Assembly: GCF_041260155.1 (NCBI RefSeq)
Contig: NC_091928.1
Coordinates: 46,354,137-46,418,136 of the forward strand
Length of the DNA stretch: 64,000 nt
From: Ptychodera flava
Lineage: Eukaryota > Hemichordata > Enteropneusta > Ptychoderidae
Direction: 5' to 3'
Below, one piece after another: positions 34,079-45,494 of this stretch. Every line of letters begins with the position of its first letter. Within the stretch, counting starts at the first letter, position 1. Both the position numbers and the translations under genes were made by a program. Below the pieces are notes generated by a model, which had not been told where the DNA came from, did not search any database, and saw only the letters and a list, made by a program, of their open reading frames with translations.

Positions 34079-34139
34079 CAGGTAGTTTTGGGCCACCGTA
34101 ATCAACAATTTTATCATTGTCCACTCTAATTTGAGCGTG

Positions 34140-36020
34140 TTGTTGTGCAGTACTGCCAGTAGTGTCGGTGTTATCAGTTTCCGTACATTCGTTTACACTT
34201 TTCAGCCTTGCGTACATGCATATTGGGCTTATTTCAGTTGTTTTTGTTGCCACTCACATTGACATATCTCGTCATGACAGAGTGGTTTTACTATCATGTA
34301 TTAATTTTGGTTGTATATACCTTATTACGTATTACTTATGTATGCATTTTTATTTGCATAGTTTTAATTACCCAATGAAGGTATATTCCCTTTTTACAGC
34401 ATGATTAGTGCAATATCTTACCCGGTAACCATTTTGGTGGCCATTTGCACTAGTGCTGTTTTTGTACCCTCTCATACCTTGTCAGGGGAGAGTGGTTTAC
34501 CAATATTATTGGTTGGATTTACCTTCTGTTTCAAGGGTTGATTTAATTTGTAGCCACGTGCACTGTTTAATTTATGCAGTGGTTATTTTAATTTCTTTGT
34601 ACTTAAATTAATGTGTTACCAGGGTGAAGGGTTTACAATTTTTACATTTTATTATGCAGTTCAAGCGTTCGTTATTTTATTTTTCTTCCCTATGCTGGCA
34701 TGACTATTCTTATCATTAGCCAATAGGGCCAAAGGTCTAGTCCACTTTACTTGCTGTTAGTATTTCTCTTTATCAACAGCATGCCACCGAAGCGAAAAGC
34801 ATCGGCCACCAGAGCAGCTACAGCTTAACGCAAGGTTACATGAACAACAACAGAGCATCGGTCAATCCTCCACATGCAGCTGAGCCTATTCAAGAAATCC
34901 TACAAGTTCCCAGTACCAGTCAACATAGCGAACAACTTGTTGCTGCAGTTTGAACGCCTAGTGTCACTTCTTGGACTCACACCGATACCAGTGCATTAGC
35001 AGCCATTATGTCGCGAACAGTCATCCAGGGTTTAAAGGATGTTGGCCTTTTCACCTCTGCAAGCCCAGCCACAGCTACTACATCTCCAGCTGTAGCCCAA
35101 TCAGTTAACAATGACATTACCAGTCAGGGGGTTTAGTTTCTAGGCAACTGGCATCCCCTCACAGTTTCTACCAATCAGTTGAAGGTGGAAGTGAGCAGGC
35201 TTCTGCTGCAAGCCCTTAACTGTCTGTTCATCTAGGAAAACATACCAACGTGCATGGAGACTTTTTATACAGTTCATAAGCAGCCAATTTGGGGTGCATT
35301 GTCCATCACTACCACTCTCAGACGTGCATGGAGACTTTTTATACAGTTCACAGGCAGCCACTTTGGGGTCATTGCCATTGTCCATCACTACCACTCTCAG
35401 ACACGGCTATTGCATTGTTTATTGGTTACCTTTCCAGACAGCACCTAGTCCCATCCACTGTGTCAACTTACTTGTCAGGCATAAGCTATGTTCATAAACT
35501 TGCAGGTTTTTCAGACCTAACCAATTCTTTTATGGTACACAAACTGGTTCATTTATATCGCACATTAGAACATAAACTGGGTACTCATCTCCTATCACAC
35601 GCGATATTTTGCATTGTCCAGTTAAGACCATTCCAGATGTTATTACATCAGCTTATCAGTGTTGTTTATTCAGAGCAATGTTTCTAACAGCCTTCTATGG
35701 TTTTCCTCATGATTGGGGAAATCACCACTAAGAATAAGCACGATATAGGTGGTGTCATTCGGTTCAATATGTTGCAGTTTCGGGAACTTCAGGTGAACCT
35801 CAGTCAATGATATTAACTCTTTTCAATTTTAAGCATAGCAGGCCGGGCACAGCATTTGTTATTTCATTTCAGAAGATTGATGTGGCTGACATTTGCCATG
35901 TACAGGCTATGTGTGGAACTTTGCCCTTTTAGGGGAGTGGAGCCTGGCCCACTTTTCTGCTTCCCAGGGGCGTTGGACATAGGACGTTGTGATTTCACTG
36001 CACATCTTTAGTACATAGAT
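34140..36020 (+). mobile_element. Tyrosine-recombinase element relic (Crypton/DIRS type)
   Basis: A start typical of such elements (MPPKRKASATRAATA near 34771) is followed, at about 35390-36015, by tyrosine-recombinase sequence (HLVPSTVSTYLSGISYVHKL, then FYGF and SRPGTAFVISFQKIDVADI). The family can be Crypton (DNA) or DIRS (retro). No reverse transcriptase is seen in the window, which leaves this open. A 75-bp direct duplication lies at about 35258-35400. The element is broken, with several breaks, and is old compared with the foldback element next to it. Confidence 0.7.
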
Positions 36021-36399
36021 TACTCTATATGTTATACATTTGCACATTGAATTTTGTTTGTATCCGGTCTAAAATGGCTGTGTGGCAGCCATTTTGTGTC
36101 TTGTATTTGATGACTGTGCATTCGTTCATGTAAATCTCTCATCGATGCCGGGCGCGATTGCATTGAAAGTTAGTACATTTTTTTTTTTCCTTTTCACATA
36201 TATATGCACGCCGTTTTTTGTAATGATTTAATCAAAAATGGCTTTGTGACAGCCGTTTTCTTTCCTGTATTCGATATCCATCCACAGGGTCCCCAGGTAT
36301 AATCCACAGGGGCTCAAGGATGAAATTAATATTAGTGCTGTGTCCATGCATAGGGGCTCATGAGTGCAGATATCTGAGATATGCCTGTGCCAATTCTTT

Positions 36400-37500
36400 T
36401 TATACTTGGTACTGGGATACTACACTGTAGCATACATATGCATGTCAATTTATACTGGTGTGGCATGCATAATTAGTGCTAATTTGCATAATTCTGGATG
36501 AGAGCACTCTTTTTGGTACAACTGTGCCAAATTTGATGAAACTTTGTGCAGGTGATTTTCACACAGAGTTCTAATATCAGTCAACGACATATGTCAGTAT
36601 TACATCAATTAATTGGTATTTTGCATATTTGATGAATTTTGCAATTAGGGTGATGTCTAGAATATACGGTGATGTCCAGAATTTACTGCAGCAGATTTAA
36701 TGAAACAAATGGTCAAAATCTTTAGCACATAGCCTACAATAGTGTACAAAGATACTTAGCAGTATCATGTTAATTAATTGCTAATTTGCATATTTTGTTC
36801 CTTTTCCTTATTAGTGGGCTATCTCCAGAAATACTTTTAAATTTATGAAATCTGGAGCAGATGTTGATCCGTCAGCATCATAATACTTTGTGAACACATT
36901 AAGGAGTTTCATTTCTTTTTACATATTTAATGAACTTTCATAATTATTGTCATATGTCTAATAATGCTGTATCAGTGGTCAAATACCGTGCAAAGATATG
37001 TAGCAGTTTCTTATCAATTAATTGCTTATTTGCATATTTAATGGATTTTGGTAATTAGGCTGATATATCAAGAAATAGTTCATCAAATTTCATTAAACTT
37101 GGTACAGATGTTGAGCTCAAATTGCTTTAACAGTGAAAAAGACATTTATCAGTGTCAAGTTAATCAATTGGTGATTGTATATGTAATGAACTTTCCTAAT
37201 TCTAGTGATATATCCACAAATACTGCGTTAATAAACTTGGTACAGATTTTGATCTCATAGTGTTGTTAATACAGTTCATTGGCGCTTAGTGGTATCATAC
37301 ATATATATAAATTAATGGGTAGTTTGCATTTACATAATGGATTTTGTTTTTAGGGTGAATGTCCAAAGTACTGCATCAAACTTTATGAAATGTGGTACCG
37401 GTGATAATCTGTCAGTGTTAGTATAGGATGCAAAAATGTTTGGCAGCATCCTGTTGATTAGATACTATTTGATTCATTTAAATGACCATTATTAGTATGG
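36400..37500. repeat. Degenerate satellite with TAATTTGCATATTTAATG core
   Basis: At least six to seven imperfect units of roughly 130-170 bases. Each has TTAATTAATTG(C/G)TAATTTGCATATTT, then GA(A/C)TTT..AATTA, then AAACTTGGTACAGATGTTGA-like words (for example 36605, 36771, 37014 and 37160). No coding capacity. Confidence 0.75.
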
Positions 37501-37657
37501 CAGCTTACAGTAGTCCTCTCAGAGGACTTATAATCAACCTTTTCCTGCCAGACAGTATCAATTCCCCATCAGCCAAGTCAGTATAAAGGGGTTTTGAGCC
37601 AAAACACGACGTTTTTTCACTCACTTGGCTTGGTCTGTTATAGCATCTTTAGTCAAA

Positions 37658-37688
<31 letters not shown>

Positions 37689-37750
37689 AGCATCTTTAGT
37701 CAAATAAAAATAAATAAATAAATAAAATAAATAATAAAATAAATAAAATA
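37658..37750. repeat. (AAAT)n microsatellite with an internal duplication
   Basis: AAAT runs around a repeated phrase TAGCATCTTTAGTCAAATAA (37641 and 37687). Confidence 0.9.
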
Positions 37751-38202
37751 ATTAAGTTTCATCAAGTTAACAGTATTTTTCTTTTCAACAGCCTTCAAAT
37801 GTACAGTATTATTTAAAATACACCATATGGAATATGTATTTCATTAATTTTAACCATCTTGACCTGGTGTTGAAATATGGACTTGACAGGAAGGGAGGTA
37901 CCTATTAACATGAGGGGATTATGTCATTGTCAATGACTTGTTGAACAGAAAAAGGGAAATTGGTGCTCTGCACTCATATATAGGACAGGCATGGGCCGCT
38001 ATATATGGGTGCCATTCCTGGTTTGATCCTTCCTCATTTCTACATAAGCGAGATGGGGGCCACCATACTTAGATTTTTAGCATTGTTGTTTACCAAAATA
38101 GTTACGTCTTCTTTAATTGCGTTAACCAGTTTTGTAATTTCATCAGGTTTTACCTTCGCTTCTGGTCATTTTGGGTGGGGCGGCCACACGATGTGTGGCT
38201 TG

Positions 38203-38516
38203 TGGCGTTTTTGAGGCCCACACCTTTGTGGTAGATTAATATGTGCCTTTTCTCCAGTGTTTTACTGTTGTGTAAATTTTTCCTCGCCAGTTGACCTTTG
38301 ACCTGTGACCTCCATTGTTGGGGTTGTTCTGTAGTTTTCTCTCAAATCTAGGAAACTGGCGAGGAATTTTTCTTGCTTTCTCATTTTTCATATTTCATTA
38401 AAACGTCAAGGATACTTGGCCTTTCGCTCCATCTCATCATTGTTTTGGTGATTATTTATCTCCCACAAACAGAGCAAAATGACCAGAAGTGGTTTAGTTT
38501 AAATGCAGGGATATAA
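38203..38516. repeat. Repeat R1, copy 1
   Basis: About 314 bp from TGGCGTTTTTGAGGCCCACA to GCAGGGATATAAA, nearly identical to 38771-39084. It contains an inverted pair CCTCGCCAGTT/AACTGGCGAGG around a direct GACCT repeat, which could form a hairpin. Confidence 0.93.
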
Positions 38517-38722
38517 AACCACGATTATAGAAAGATAATCGGATTTATATACATGCAGTTGTAGTTTTCATATTTTCAAGGGTAGACTGCCCTCTACGGC
38601 AAATAGAGTTCCATTCATTAGTGCCTAAGGGGGGGGGGGGGGGGTCACAACATTGACCTGCCTCTTTTCGATCACACCGCCAAACAAGCAGCTGGCAGTT
38701 TGGTTTTTCCAACAATTTTATC
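38517..38722. repeat. Repeat R2, copy 2
   Basis: A near-identical copy of 31100-31297. It sits between the two R1 copies and ends at CAACAATTTTATC, the same base at which the foldback element starts in copy 1. Confidence 0.9.
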
Positions 38723-38770
38723 CTCCGGCCTCCACCCCTCCAACCTCCATTGCTAGTCATAGGTTGGTGT

Positions 38771-39084
38771 TGGCGTTTTTGAGGCCCACACCTTTGTGGT
38801 AGATTAATATGTGCCTTTTCTCCAGTGTTTTACTGTTGTGTAAATTTTTCCTCGCCAGTTGACCTTTGACCTGTGACCTCCATTGTTTGGGGTTGTTCTG
38901 TAGTTTTCTCTCAAATCTAGGAAACTGGCGAGGAATTTTTCTTGCTTTCTCATTTTTCATATTTCATTAAAACGTCAAGGATACTTGGCCTTTCGCTCCA
39001 TCTCATCATGTTTTGGTGATTATTATCTCCCACAAACAGAACAAAATGACCAGAAGTGGTTTAGTTTAAACGCAGGGATATAAA
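38771..39084. repeat. Repeat R1, copy 2
   Basis: A direct repeat of 38203-38516 with few differences, followed by a TA microsatellite. The 48 bases between R2 and this copy (38723-38770) are unrelated to both. Confidence 0.93.
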
Positions 39085-39090
39085 TATATA

Positions 39091-39147
<57 letters not shown>
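39085..39147. repeat. (TA)n microsatellite
   Basis: About 30 TA units followed by CA-rich units. Confidence 0.95.
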
Positions 39148-39156
<9 letters not shown>

Positions 39157-39657
39157 ACACACACTATGGTAATATGTCATATGTCAGTGTACATTTTCAA
39201 TCTGTCATATCTCTAAAATAAGCGTTACTGTAAATAAATTGACATTCGGTCCCTCGTAATTGTGGATACTACTTCCGTGCATGTTCTATCGCATTTTAAG
39301 CACTTGTCATATTGAGCGGTTATCACCTTCTTAATTTGGTCGTGATGTGGGTCTGAAACAATAAAATTGTAGCGTTTTGTGCATGGGCAAATGGTAATTT
39401 GTACTTTTGTATCTCTTTAGCCATGATACTGTATAGAAAAGACAGTCACGGAGGCAGAGTCACTCGCAGACAAATTGACGGACCCACTTTCTCAATTTAG
39501 GGATTCTCTGATGTATCAGCGGCGTAGCCACACTGCCTTCGCACGCATAACTAGGATCTATGGCAAATTTATGGATGTACAGACCCCAGGAAGGTCTTAA
39601 GGATCCACACATATCGGACATAATCTTTCCTCACATGCACTTTCAATTTTGTTTCAG

Positions 39658-42226
39658 GTCTTGGAATTGATGTCATTCATGGCACAAAAGGGGGCAAGGA
39701 GTTGGATAGGCAACTTGAAAGTCGGCGATACCAGGCCAGACGTTGACCTTGTTGCGATAGAGACAAAAGAAAAGATATCCTTGTCTGATCTGCACATCAA
39801 CAAAGAACGCCCCCTTGTGATAGTATCAGGATCGATCTCCTGACCTCCGGTGATGGTAAGATTTCAACAACCCTCGTTTCAGTGTAGATTCCTATTCTCA
39901 CTAATGCAGTGGCACAATTTGTAGAACACGTCAAAGGTACCTATCTTGTATTTTCTGTCATGCAATACCGTAGAGTTTCTGTTCTTTCGTTTTTTAATTA
40001 TGTTTTTCAGGCCATTGTTCACAGTGGCGCCCTGTCTTCCCTGCACCGTGACTACAAAGATTTAGCCGAGTTTCTCTACATCTACGTACTCGAAGCTCAT
40101 CCACGCGACGGCTGGACGCTGGGGATGCACTTCAGTTCCCACGACAGCCACAGAAATCTGGATGAGAGAATTTCTGCTACAAGGTTTGTAAGGGTTGTCA
40201 ATTTGTTGTCAGAGCTTGTGATTGCACTGCAATATGTTTTTACTCAATAGACCTGGCTTATCAATGAAGCAGATTTTCAATTCACGGATAGAAAAACACA
40301 GCAAAATATCTTGATTGAGTGACATAACCGTCGACCTCTTGAAAATAAGCAAACATTGTCTACACGTACAAATGTACAAAGCACGTGCGAATAATATTAC
40401 ATAAAAAATAGTACGCGCCTCAAAACTTTAACTCAATCTTTTCATTACAGTTGTAGAGTGCGCCTCCAGACAGATAGTCGGACTCTCAAAGTTTTACAAT
40501 ACTTTTTTGGTTTTTACTAGACTACGCATGACGGCTTTAACAAACACAGATTTAGACGTGGACAGATTTGACTATCAGAGCCAAAAGTTACAACTGGCCA
40601 CACGTCGATTAGTATTTATAAGATTGCTTTACCTCTCTGCTATCACTCTAATGTAACCGAAAAGTCAAAGGTTGGATTTTTGTTAGATTGTTAACCCCAT
40701 GCCTTTTAGCTGACAACATTTTCTAAATGAACTTGAAATCGTTTTGAAATATTTATTTAAAAGATTGGATTTTACTTTACCAAGCAAATTAAATTGCATC
40801 GTAAGTCCGCGTTGCAGGCCACGAGGTGAACAGCGTGTTAGCAAAAGTTATAATCAAGTTCATTTGGCGCTACTGTAACTGTGAGAGAAATGGTACAGTG
40901 AAAACTCCAAACTTAGGTCTTTTTATTTACCCTTTCGCCAGCATTATGATTTTTCCTATTCTGCAATGTGAATACAAAACGACACAATAAAAACCAACTC
41001 AAAAACATCTGCTTTGGGGGAATTTCCAAGACATTCATCTTGGCGACCGAGCATGGCGGTGCCTTCCCTGCGCAGACAAACGGAGCCCACGACAGCAAGT
41101 CAGTTCGTTGTTGTGTAAATTTTGCTCAGCTCATACTTCAAAGCAGTCAGTTTGCAATGGCGTATCAAACAAGACTTTCTAGTAGTGTAAATGCCTTTTT
41201 GTAGTTATAAGAAGTTATTTAGTGGCAATAGGATGTCAAACAATTAAACACTTGACTATTACTCAGTCATACAAATGGTTAGAACTGCTACTTTGACCAA
41301 CCAGTAGGTACACGTTTCGGGAAAGGCGTCAAAATATTGAGCTGATATGACATTTGTGGAAGAACATCAAGAAAAGTAGAATTAGTGGATGTGTTATTAT
41401 CCCAACCAGGCCAATTTATGTGTGGGGAAAAGTTGGAAAATTGTGTGGGCTCATTTTGAAGCTCATTTTTGTGAAAACCGAAAATTTTATATTCCCAGTA
41501 GAGGTAGCATAGGAAGGCGGCCATTTTGAATTTAAAATACCATTAAAGTTTCAAAGATTCCTTACGGAAAATTTGAGGAAAGGTTTAAGTATTACAAATT
41601 CAAGGCGCGTACTACCTGAAAAACTTTATCTTTCACAATCAAGAATAAAAGTTTGTGTCATCGTCTAAAGACTTTTGTAAGAGAAACAAATTTCCTAAAA
41701 TTTAACGATGTGAGATTCAAGAAAAGCTAAAATACCATATGAAGTTTTTTTAACTGTATAACAAAAAAAAAATTGAATTTTGCTTTTTTGCAAACACAAG
41801 GTGGCACTGTCCATATACATCAGATCAGTTAAGTACTTTTAAAATTTCGCTTTACAAAAAACTGTCACGGTCATGAGGCGCATTTCACAAAAATAATAAG
41901 TGCTAACACACACCGTACCGTGCATTTTCAAAGAACATGATGGCTTTATCGACTTCATCTGCAGGCGACTGATCGCAGCCGATACGAAATTCCAAACGTT
42001 TACAACCGACACTGAAGATCTAAGTAAAGTCAGAATGGTCGTGGACACCATGGGAAACGTCTTCGCTGAAACCTACGCCGGGCAGCCCGATCGGGCCTTT
42101 GTTATTGAAGACAACAAAATGGCTTACATCGGTGAAACTATCGCAGAACAGTGTGAGAACCCTTACAAATTCATGACGGATCACCTTAGAGAGTGGCTGT
42201 CTGGTCGATTTTCCACAAAAAAGTAG
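39658..42226 (+). CDS. dio: Deiodinase-like selenoprotein gene C, exons 2-4
   Basis: Exon 2 39658-39855, exon 3 40011-40183, exon 4 41965-42226, with the same lengths (198, 173 and 262) and phases (0, 2) as in A and D. With exon 1 at 27183 the protein has 298 residues. The TGA at 39841-39843 lies in VSGSIS-U-PPVM and is the selenocysteine codon (residue 150). Exon 3 has EAHPRDGW. Exon 4 has VVDTMGNVFAETYAGQPDRAFVIED and ends EWLSGRFSTKK. The residue two before Sec is Ile, not the Cys of vertebrate DIO1/DIO3, which resembles DIO2 in lacking that Cys. A 3' UTR with SECIS and AATAAA (42851-42856) follows. The exons are very close to those of gene D, so the two are recent duplicates or have been homogenised. 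All splice sites look functional. Confidence 0.88.
39841..39843 (+). other. dio: Selenocysteine codon (TGA) of gene C
   Basis: In-frame TGA followed by CCT CCG GTG ATG and the donor gtaaga. It has the same context as in genes A and D. Confidence 0.87.
40440..40560. repeat. Dispersed repeat in intron 3 of gene C
   Basis: AGAGTGCGCCTCCAGACAGA...TTACAATACTTTTTTGGTTTTTACTAGAC matches intron 3 of gene D (49025-49140) and P450 intron 2 (62880-62970; GAATGCACCTCGGGGACAGA). Confidence 0.7.
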
Positions 42227-42640
42227 ATGTCAGGGAACGACAGTCAACAAACGTGACAAGTCTCTACAACCATATAAGTTTATTACCATAACCATAATGC
42301 TAAGTGCCAATTTTCATTTATACAGTACCAAAAATAAATTACTCTTCCACAGTCCATCATAGATTTTTAACAAAGTGAATCTTAATGAATAGTTTCGCCA
42401 GTCTGGGATTGTTATTTCTGGCGGTGTATTAAGGTATCACCCGCTGCACTGACTGAATCATTCACTCCTATCCTATCCAAGTCTCATCGAAAGCCTGGTG
42501 CTGGACAATCTTCCTTGGACGGTTTGGCGGATGTGAAATCACATATAGATATGTAGGCCAAAATAATTCTCACTTTATCAAAATATGACATTACCTTTAC
42601 TGTCATTATAGAATTACAATCTGCCATCGATTCACCTGCA

Positions 42641-42727
42641 CTGAAAGATTCGATTGTTTGAGGGCGCTTCAGAGCCTGGCTGCCATTGGGTCCGAGGACC
42701 TCTGGAGCGACCTGTTGATCTTTTCGT
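42641..42727. mobile_element. Hairpin MITE in the 3' UTR of gene C
   Basis: CTGAAAGATTCGATTGTTTG and GAGGGCGCTTCAGAG pair partly with CTCTGGAGCGACCTG and TGATCTTTTCG. It is of the same family as 54463-54580. It lies between the stop codon and the SECIS, as it also does in gene D, so it was present before that duplication. Confidence 0.65.
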
Positions 42728-42763
42728 CTACAATGCGCAGAGCGTGGTCAAATCATGGTCGTC

Positions 42764-42802
42764 ATGACGATACATCGTCAAAGTAAACACTATGTATCTG
42801 AT
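42764..42802 (+). promoter_or_regulatory. SECIS element of gene C
   Basis: Quartet TGAC / TGAT. Helix II pairs GATACAT with ATGTATC, then after one mismatch GT with AC. The apical loop contains AAAGTAAA with the required AA. It lies 538 bases after the stop and 49 bases before an AATAAA. A flanking lower helix can form between AGCGTGG (42740) and CCACGTAGCT (42820). Confidence 0.83.
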
Positions 42803-44225
42803 AAAGTGCACCAATACTTCCACGTAGCTCTGTTCGTTTTATACTTATCTAATAAATCATATGTACACAGCTTGCAAGAGACTGCGTGTCTGTGTCGCTT
42901 TGTCTGTCTATCTATCTATCTAACTGTATGTCTATCTGCTTACTTTTGTCTCTCTCTGTCTCCACCTCTGTCTCTGTCTTTATCGAGTCTAAACATCGAA
43001 ATTTCTATCCTTGTAAGCAACTGATGAAACCAGGAATATTCACGTTTCACGTCTTCCTTGTAAAACATCATACTGTTCTTATTGTTCTCTGATAATGCTA
43101 CCACTGTTCATAGTAATTGTCCGTCCAACGACGACTCATTATAACGGTTATCCAAAATATTACCTTAACACTTTACTGAATATTTGCAATTAGTTAGAGG
43201 TATACTGTTTCTAGGCTGCATCACTGTCCATCTGTCTGTCCGTCCGTCCCTCCGTCTGTATAACTATATGTTTGTCTCTTTCTGTCTCTCTATCTGTCTC
43301 CATCTTTGTCCCTCTCTTTCTCTCATTTTCGAATATCGTTGTTGGATGTCACAATCATAGCACAGATTTTACTTCACATTATGTCAATTCTAGTCACATT
43401 ATTTCGCTGTGATTCAGTGAGTCAGTTCACTCTCACGGGCAGGGTGTTAGAATATGTTTAGTATGCAGTGTGGCATATTGGTTGCAGTTACATCAAAGTG
43501 CGGTTGCATGACAGTCCCTCGTGATAAAACTATAAATTGTTAACGTGGTATCAGCAAACCTACCGTTACCCAGACGCTTCGATGACATTTGTATTCAAAT
43601 ATTTGTAATAAGGCCCAGTAACTTATTCAAATTCGACATGTAAATTATTCAAGGTACAAGTACGCAAGTACTTAGCGCGAGTCAGTCGTTTTCAGCGGCT
43701 AAATCCAGGTCGCAAAGGTGGACTTGTTTCCCACTGAGAAGAGTGGTATGTAACAACCCTTTCTTAACTGTTGAGTAATTCACCCGAAAGTCGTCTATAT
43801 AAAACGTAAGTATATAAGTATTGTTCAAGCAAAGATCATTTAGCACAGTCACAAGACGACTCAATGTAAAACAGCAATGTGCCCAGTACCAGAGGTAGGT
43901 TGATACAATTATAGGATTTGCTAACAAAGTCCGCTTTTTAACCTGGCATTATCATTGAGCTTTTGATTTGTGATCGACAGTCTAAAGTACAAAATGCCAT
44001 CTAACATCTGAGCCCAAGGGGTGGGGAAAGAACTTTTGGAAACTTGTTGATTAGCAGATACAACATACCATGCAATCTGCATGACAGAATGTTGGAGATC
44101 AGACACTGGAGGTACATAAAAGTGAAAATAATAACGTCATTGAGAGAAACACCATGATTTCTGATTTGGTCTGGAGGAAATTACACATAGTTTTTAAGTG
44201 TAGCAAGTTTACACTTTTTCTCAAG

Positions 44226-44280
44226 TAAAGGGTCGTAGGTCGCAGTGTGCCGGAGCGCCTGCACACGACTGAATCTTTCA
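44226..44280. mobile_element. Half of a hairpin MITE
   Basis: Right half only of the 54463-54580 element (GGGTCGTAGGTCGCAGTGTG...GACTGAATCTTTCA), with about three differences. Confidence 0.85.
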
Positions 44281-44413
44281 CGCGGTGTACATTGGGCATG
44301 TTCGCTATGGCCCTGGACAGCAAAAATCATGTGATACATTGCTAAGGATAGGGTCAGTATTGGGGGCTCCATCCCAACCTTTACAACTAATCTTGACAGT
44401 AAATATATTGCAC

Positions 44414-44650
44414 ATTATTATACACCTACTGCCGTAACCTATGGGAGTTTGATCGTCAATAACTTTCCGTATTTTGTATGGTACGCGGAGTCCCGAATAC
44501 GGGAGACGCGCGACGCGCCTGTTTTGAGTTTGTAGCAATTTTATTTCAACAATCGCGCGCGTTCCACTCATATCGCGCGTGCCGCATCCCTCAAAATTTA
44601 CCATAGAATTCGTTTATACGGACGATTAATGGAGGGAGGTGTATAATAAT
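44414..44650. mobile_element. 237-bp element with perfect 14-bp terminal inverted repeats
   Basis: Begins ATTATTATACACCT and ends AGGTGTATAATAAT. The interior is GC-rich with many CGCG words. The equivalent place in unit C (about 22995) lacks it. Confidence 0.7.
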
Positions 44651-45494
44651 AGGGTTATACACAAAATACGACCCTGTTTTGACTCGGGCTCAGTGAGTGA
44701 CGTATTGGACTCGCCTTTGGCTCGTTCAATCACAGAGTAATATCATAGACAGAGTGGCAACACTTGCATGCCTTTTGTTCCATGGTCGTCTCTGTAGACT
44801 ATTGGCTTTTCATATTAAAATGAGCTTAAAAGGTGTTAAACTTTTTGGAGGCTTGGTTTGTGGTTGATAATTACACGAGATTATGCGAAACATACGACGA
44901 GATGGCATCGTACTGCCAGTCGCGTAGCAACCATAGTTACTTTGTGAGCTCTCAGGCCAGAAACACTGCCTCACGCCAATCAAAACATAACACGCCAGCA
45001 GTTTCATAAACATGTCCTTTCTTGGCGCACGTGTAAAAGACGGTATGACTGACCTTAAACCATTGAGTAAAACCAGACAGTATCGATAAAAGACTTTCAA
45101 ATTTGGTTCAAACACACTCATTATATATTCATAAAAATATGAGAGGAATTTTAAAACGGTAAAACCCACTTTCCTGAAGCTCAAAACACTCCCCTTTTCG
45201 CCAGCACATCAATTCCGATCAGCACCACACGACAACAACAACACAAGCTTTGTCGAACATACTTTCGCTGAACAATTGGTGAAAATCCGAAAATTACCGA
45301 AGGGTGCATGGTCGGCACTCTTCGGAAAAGAGAGCCAAGAGCTTCGTGAGGCGAGGCAAACATGGATTGCTTACGTAACCGCTTCACGCCTTAAACAATA
45401 GCTGTTGCCACTCTGTCTGATATTACTCTGTGGTCCAATACATCACTCACTGAGCCCTCGTCCATACAGGGCCGTATTTTGTGAATAACCCTAT
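44649..45494. mobile_element. 846-bp DNA element with inverted repeats of about 115 bp
   Basis: The left end ATAGGGTTATACACAAAATA...CAGTGAGTGACGTATTGGA...GACAGAGTGGCAACA is repeated inverted at the right end (TGTTGCCACTCTGTCTGATA...CACTGAGCCC...TTTTGTGAATAACCCTAT). Minus-strand frames inside (44810-45184, 45181-45387) are not recognised and are probably chance or decayed. It abuts the 237-bp element. Confidence 0.78.

Larger units (their letters stand above)
31298..34102. mobile_element. Foldback-type element with minisatellite arms
   Basis: Long terminal inverted repeats: the left arm 31298-32054 (757 bp) and the right arm 33210-34102 (893 bp) are reverse complements, apart from repeat number. 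The outer ends are TACGGTGGCCCAAAACTACC and GGTAGTTTTGGGCCACCGTA. The inner ends are ACAATAACCCATATATTG and CAATATATGGGTTATTGT-like. The arms contain a 51-bp tandem repeat and a unique inner part (about 31853-32054). The centre (32055-33209) has no supported gene. CAACAATTTTATC flanks both sides (31285-31297 and 34103-34115), a likely target duplication. The structure matches Foldback/Galileo-type DNA transposons, whose long arms are built of tandem repeats. It is non-autonomous and recent, judging by arm identity. Confidence 0.85.

Noticed and set aside
42320-42420. CGCCAG...CTGGCG hairpin as the SECIS of gene C
   Set aside because: It lacks the AA apical loop and the NGAN partner of the quartet. 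The hairpin at 42764 meets all requirements and is conserved in A and D.
44810-45387. Minus-strand frames inside the 846-bp TIR element as a transposase
   Set aside because: They are short, without DDE or other transposase motifs. The element is more likely non-autonomous.
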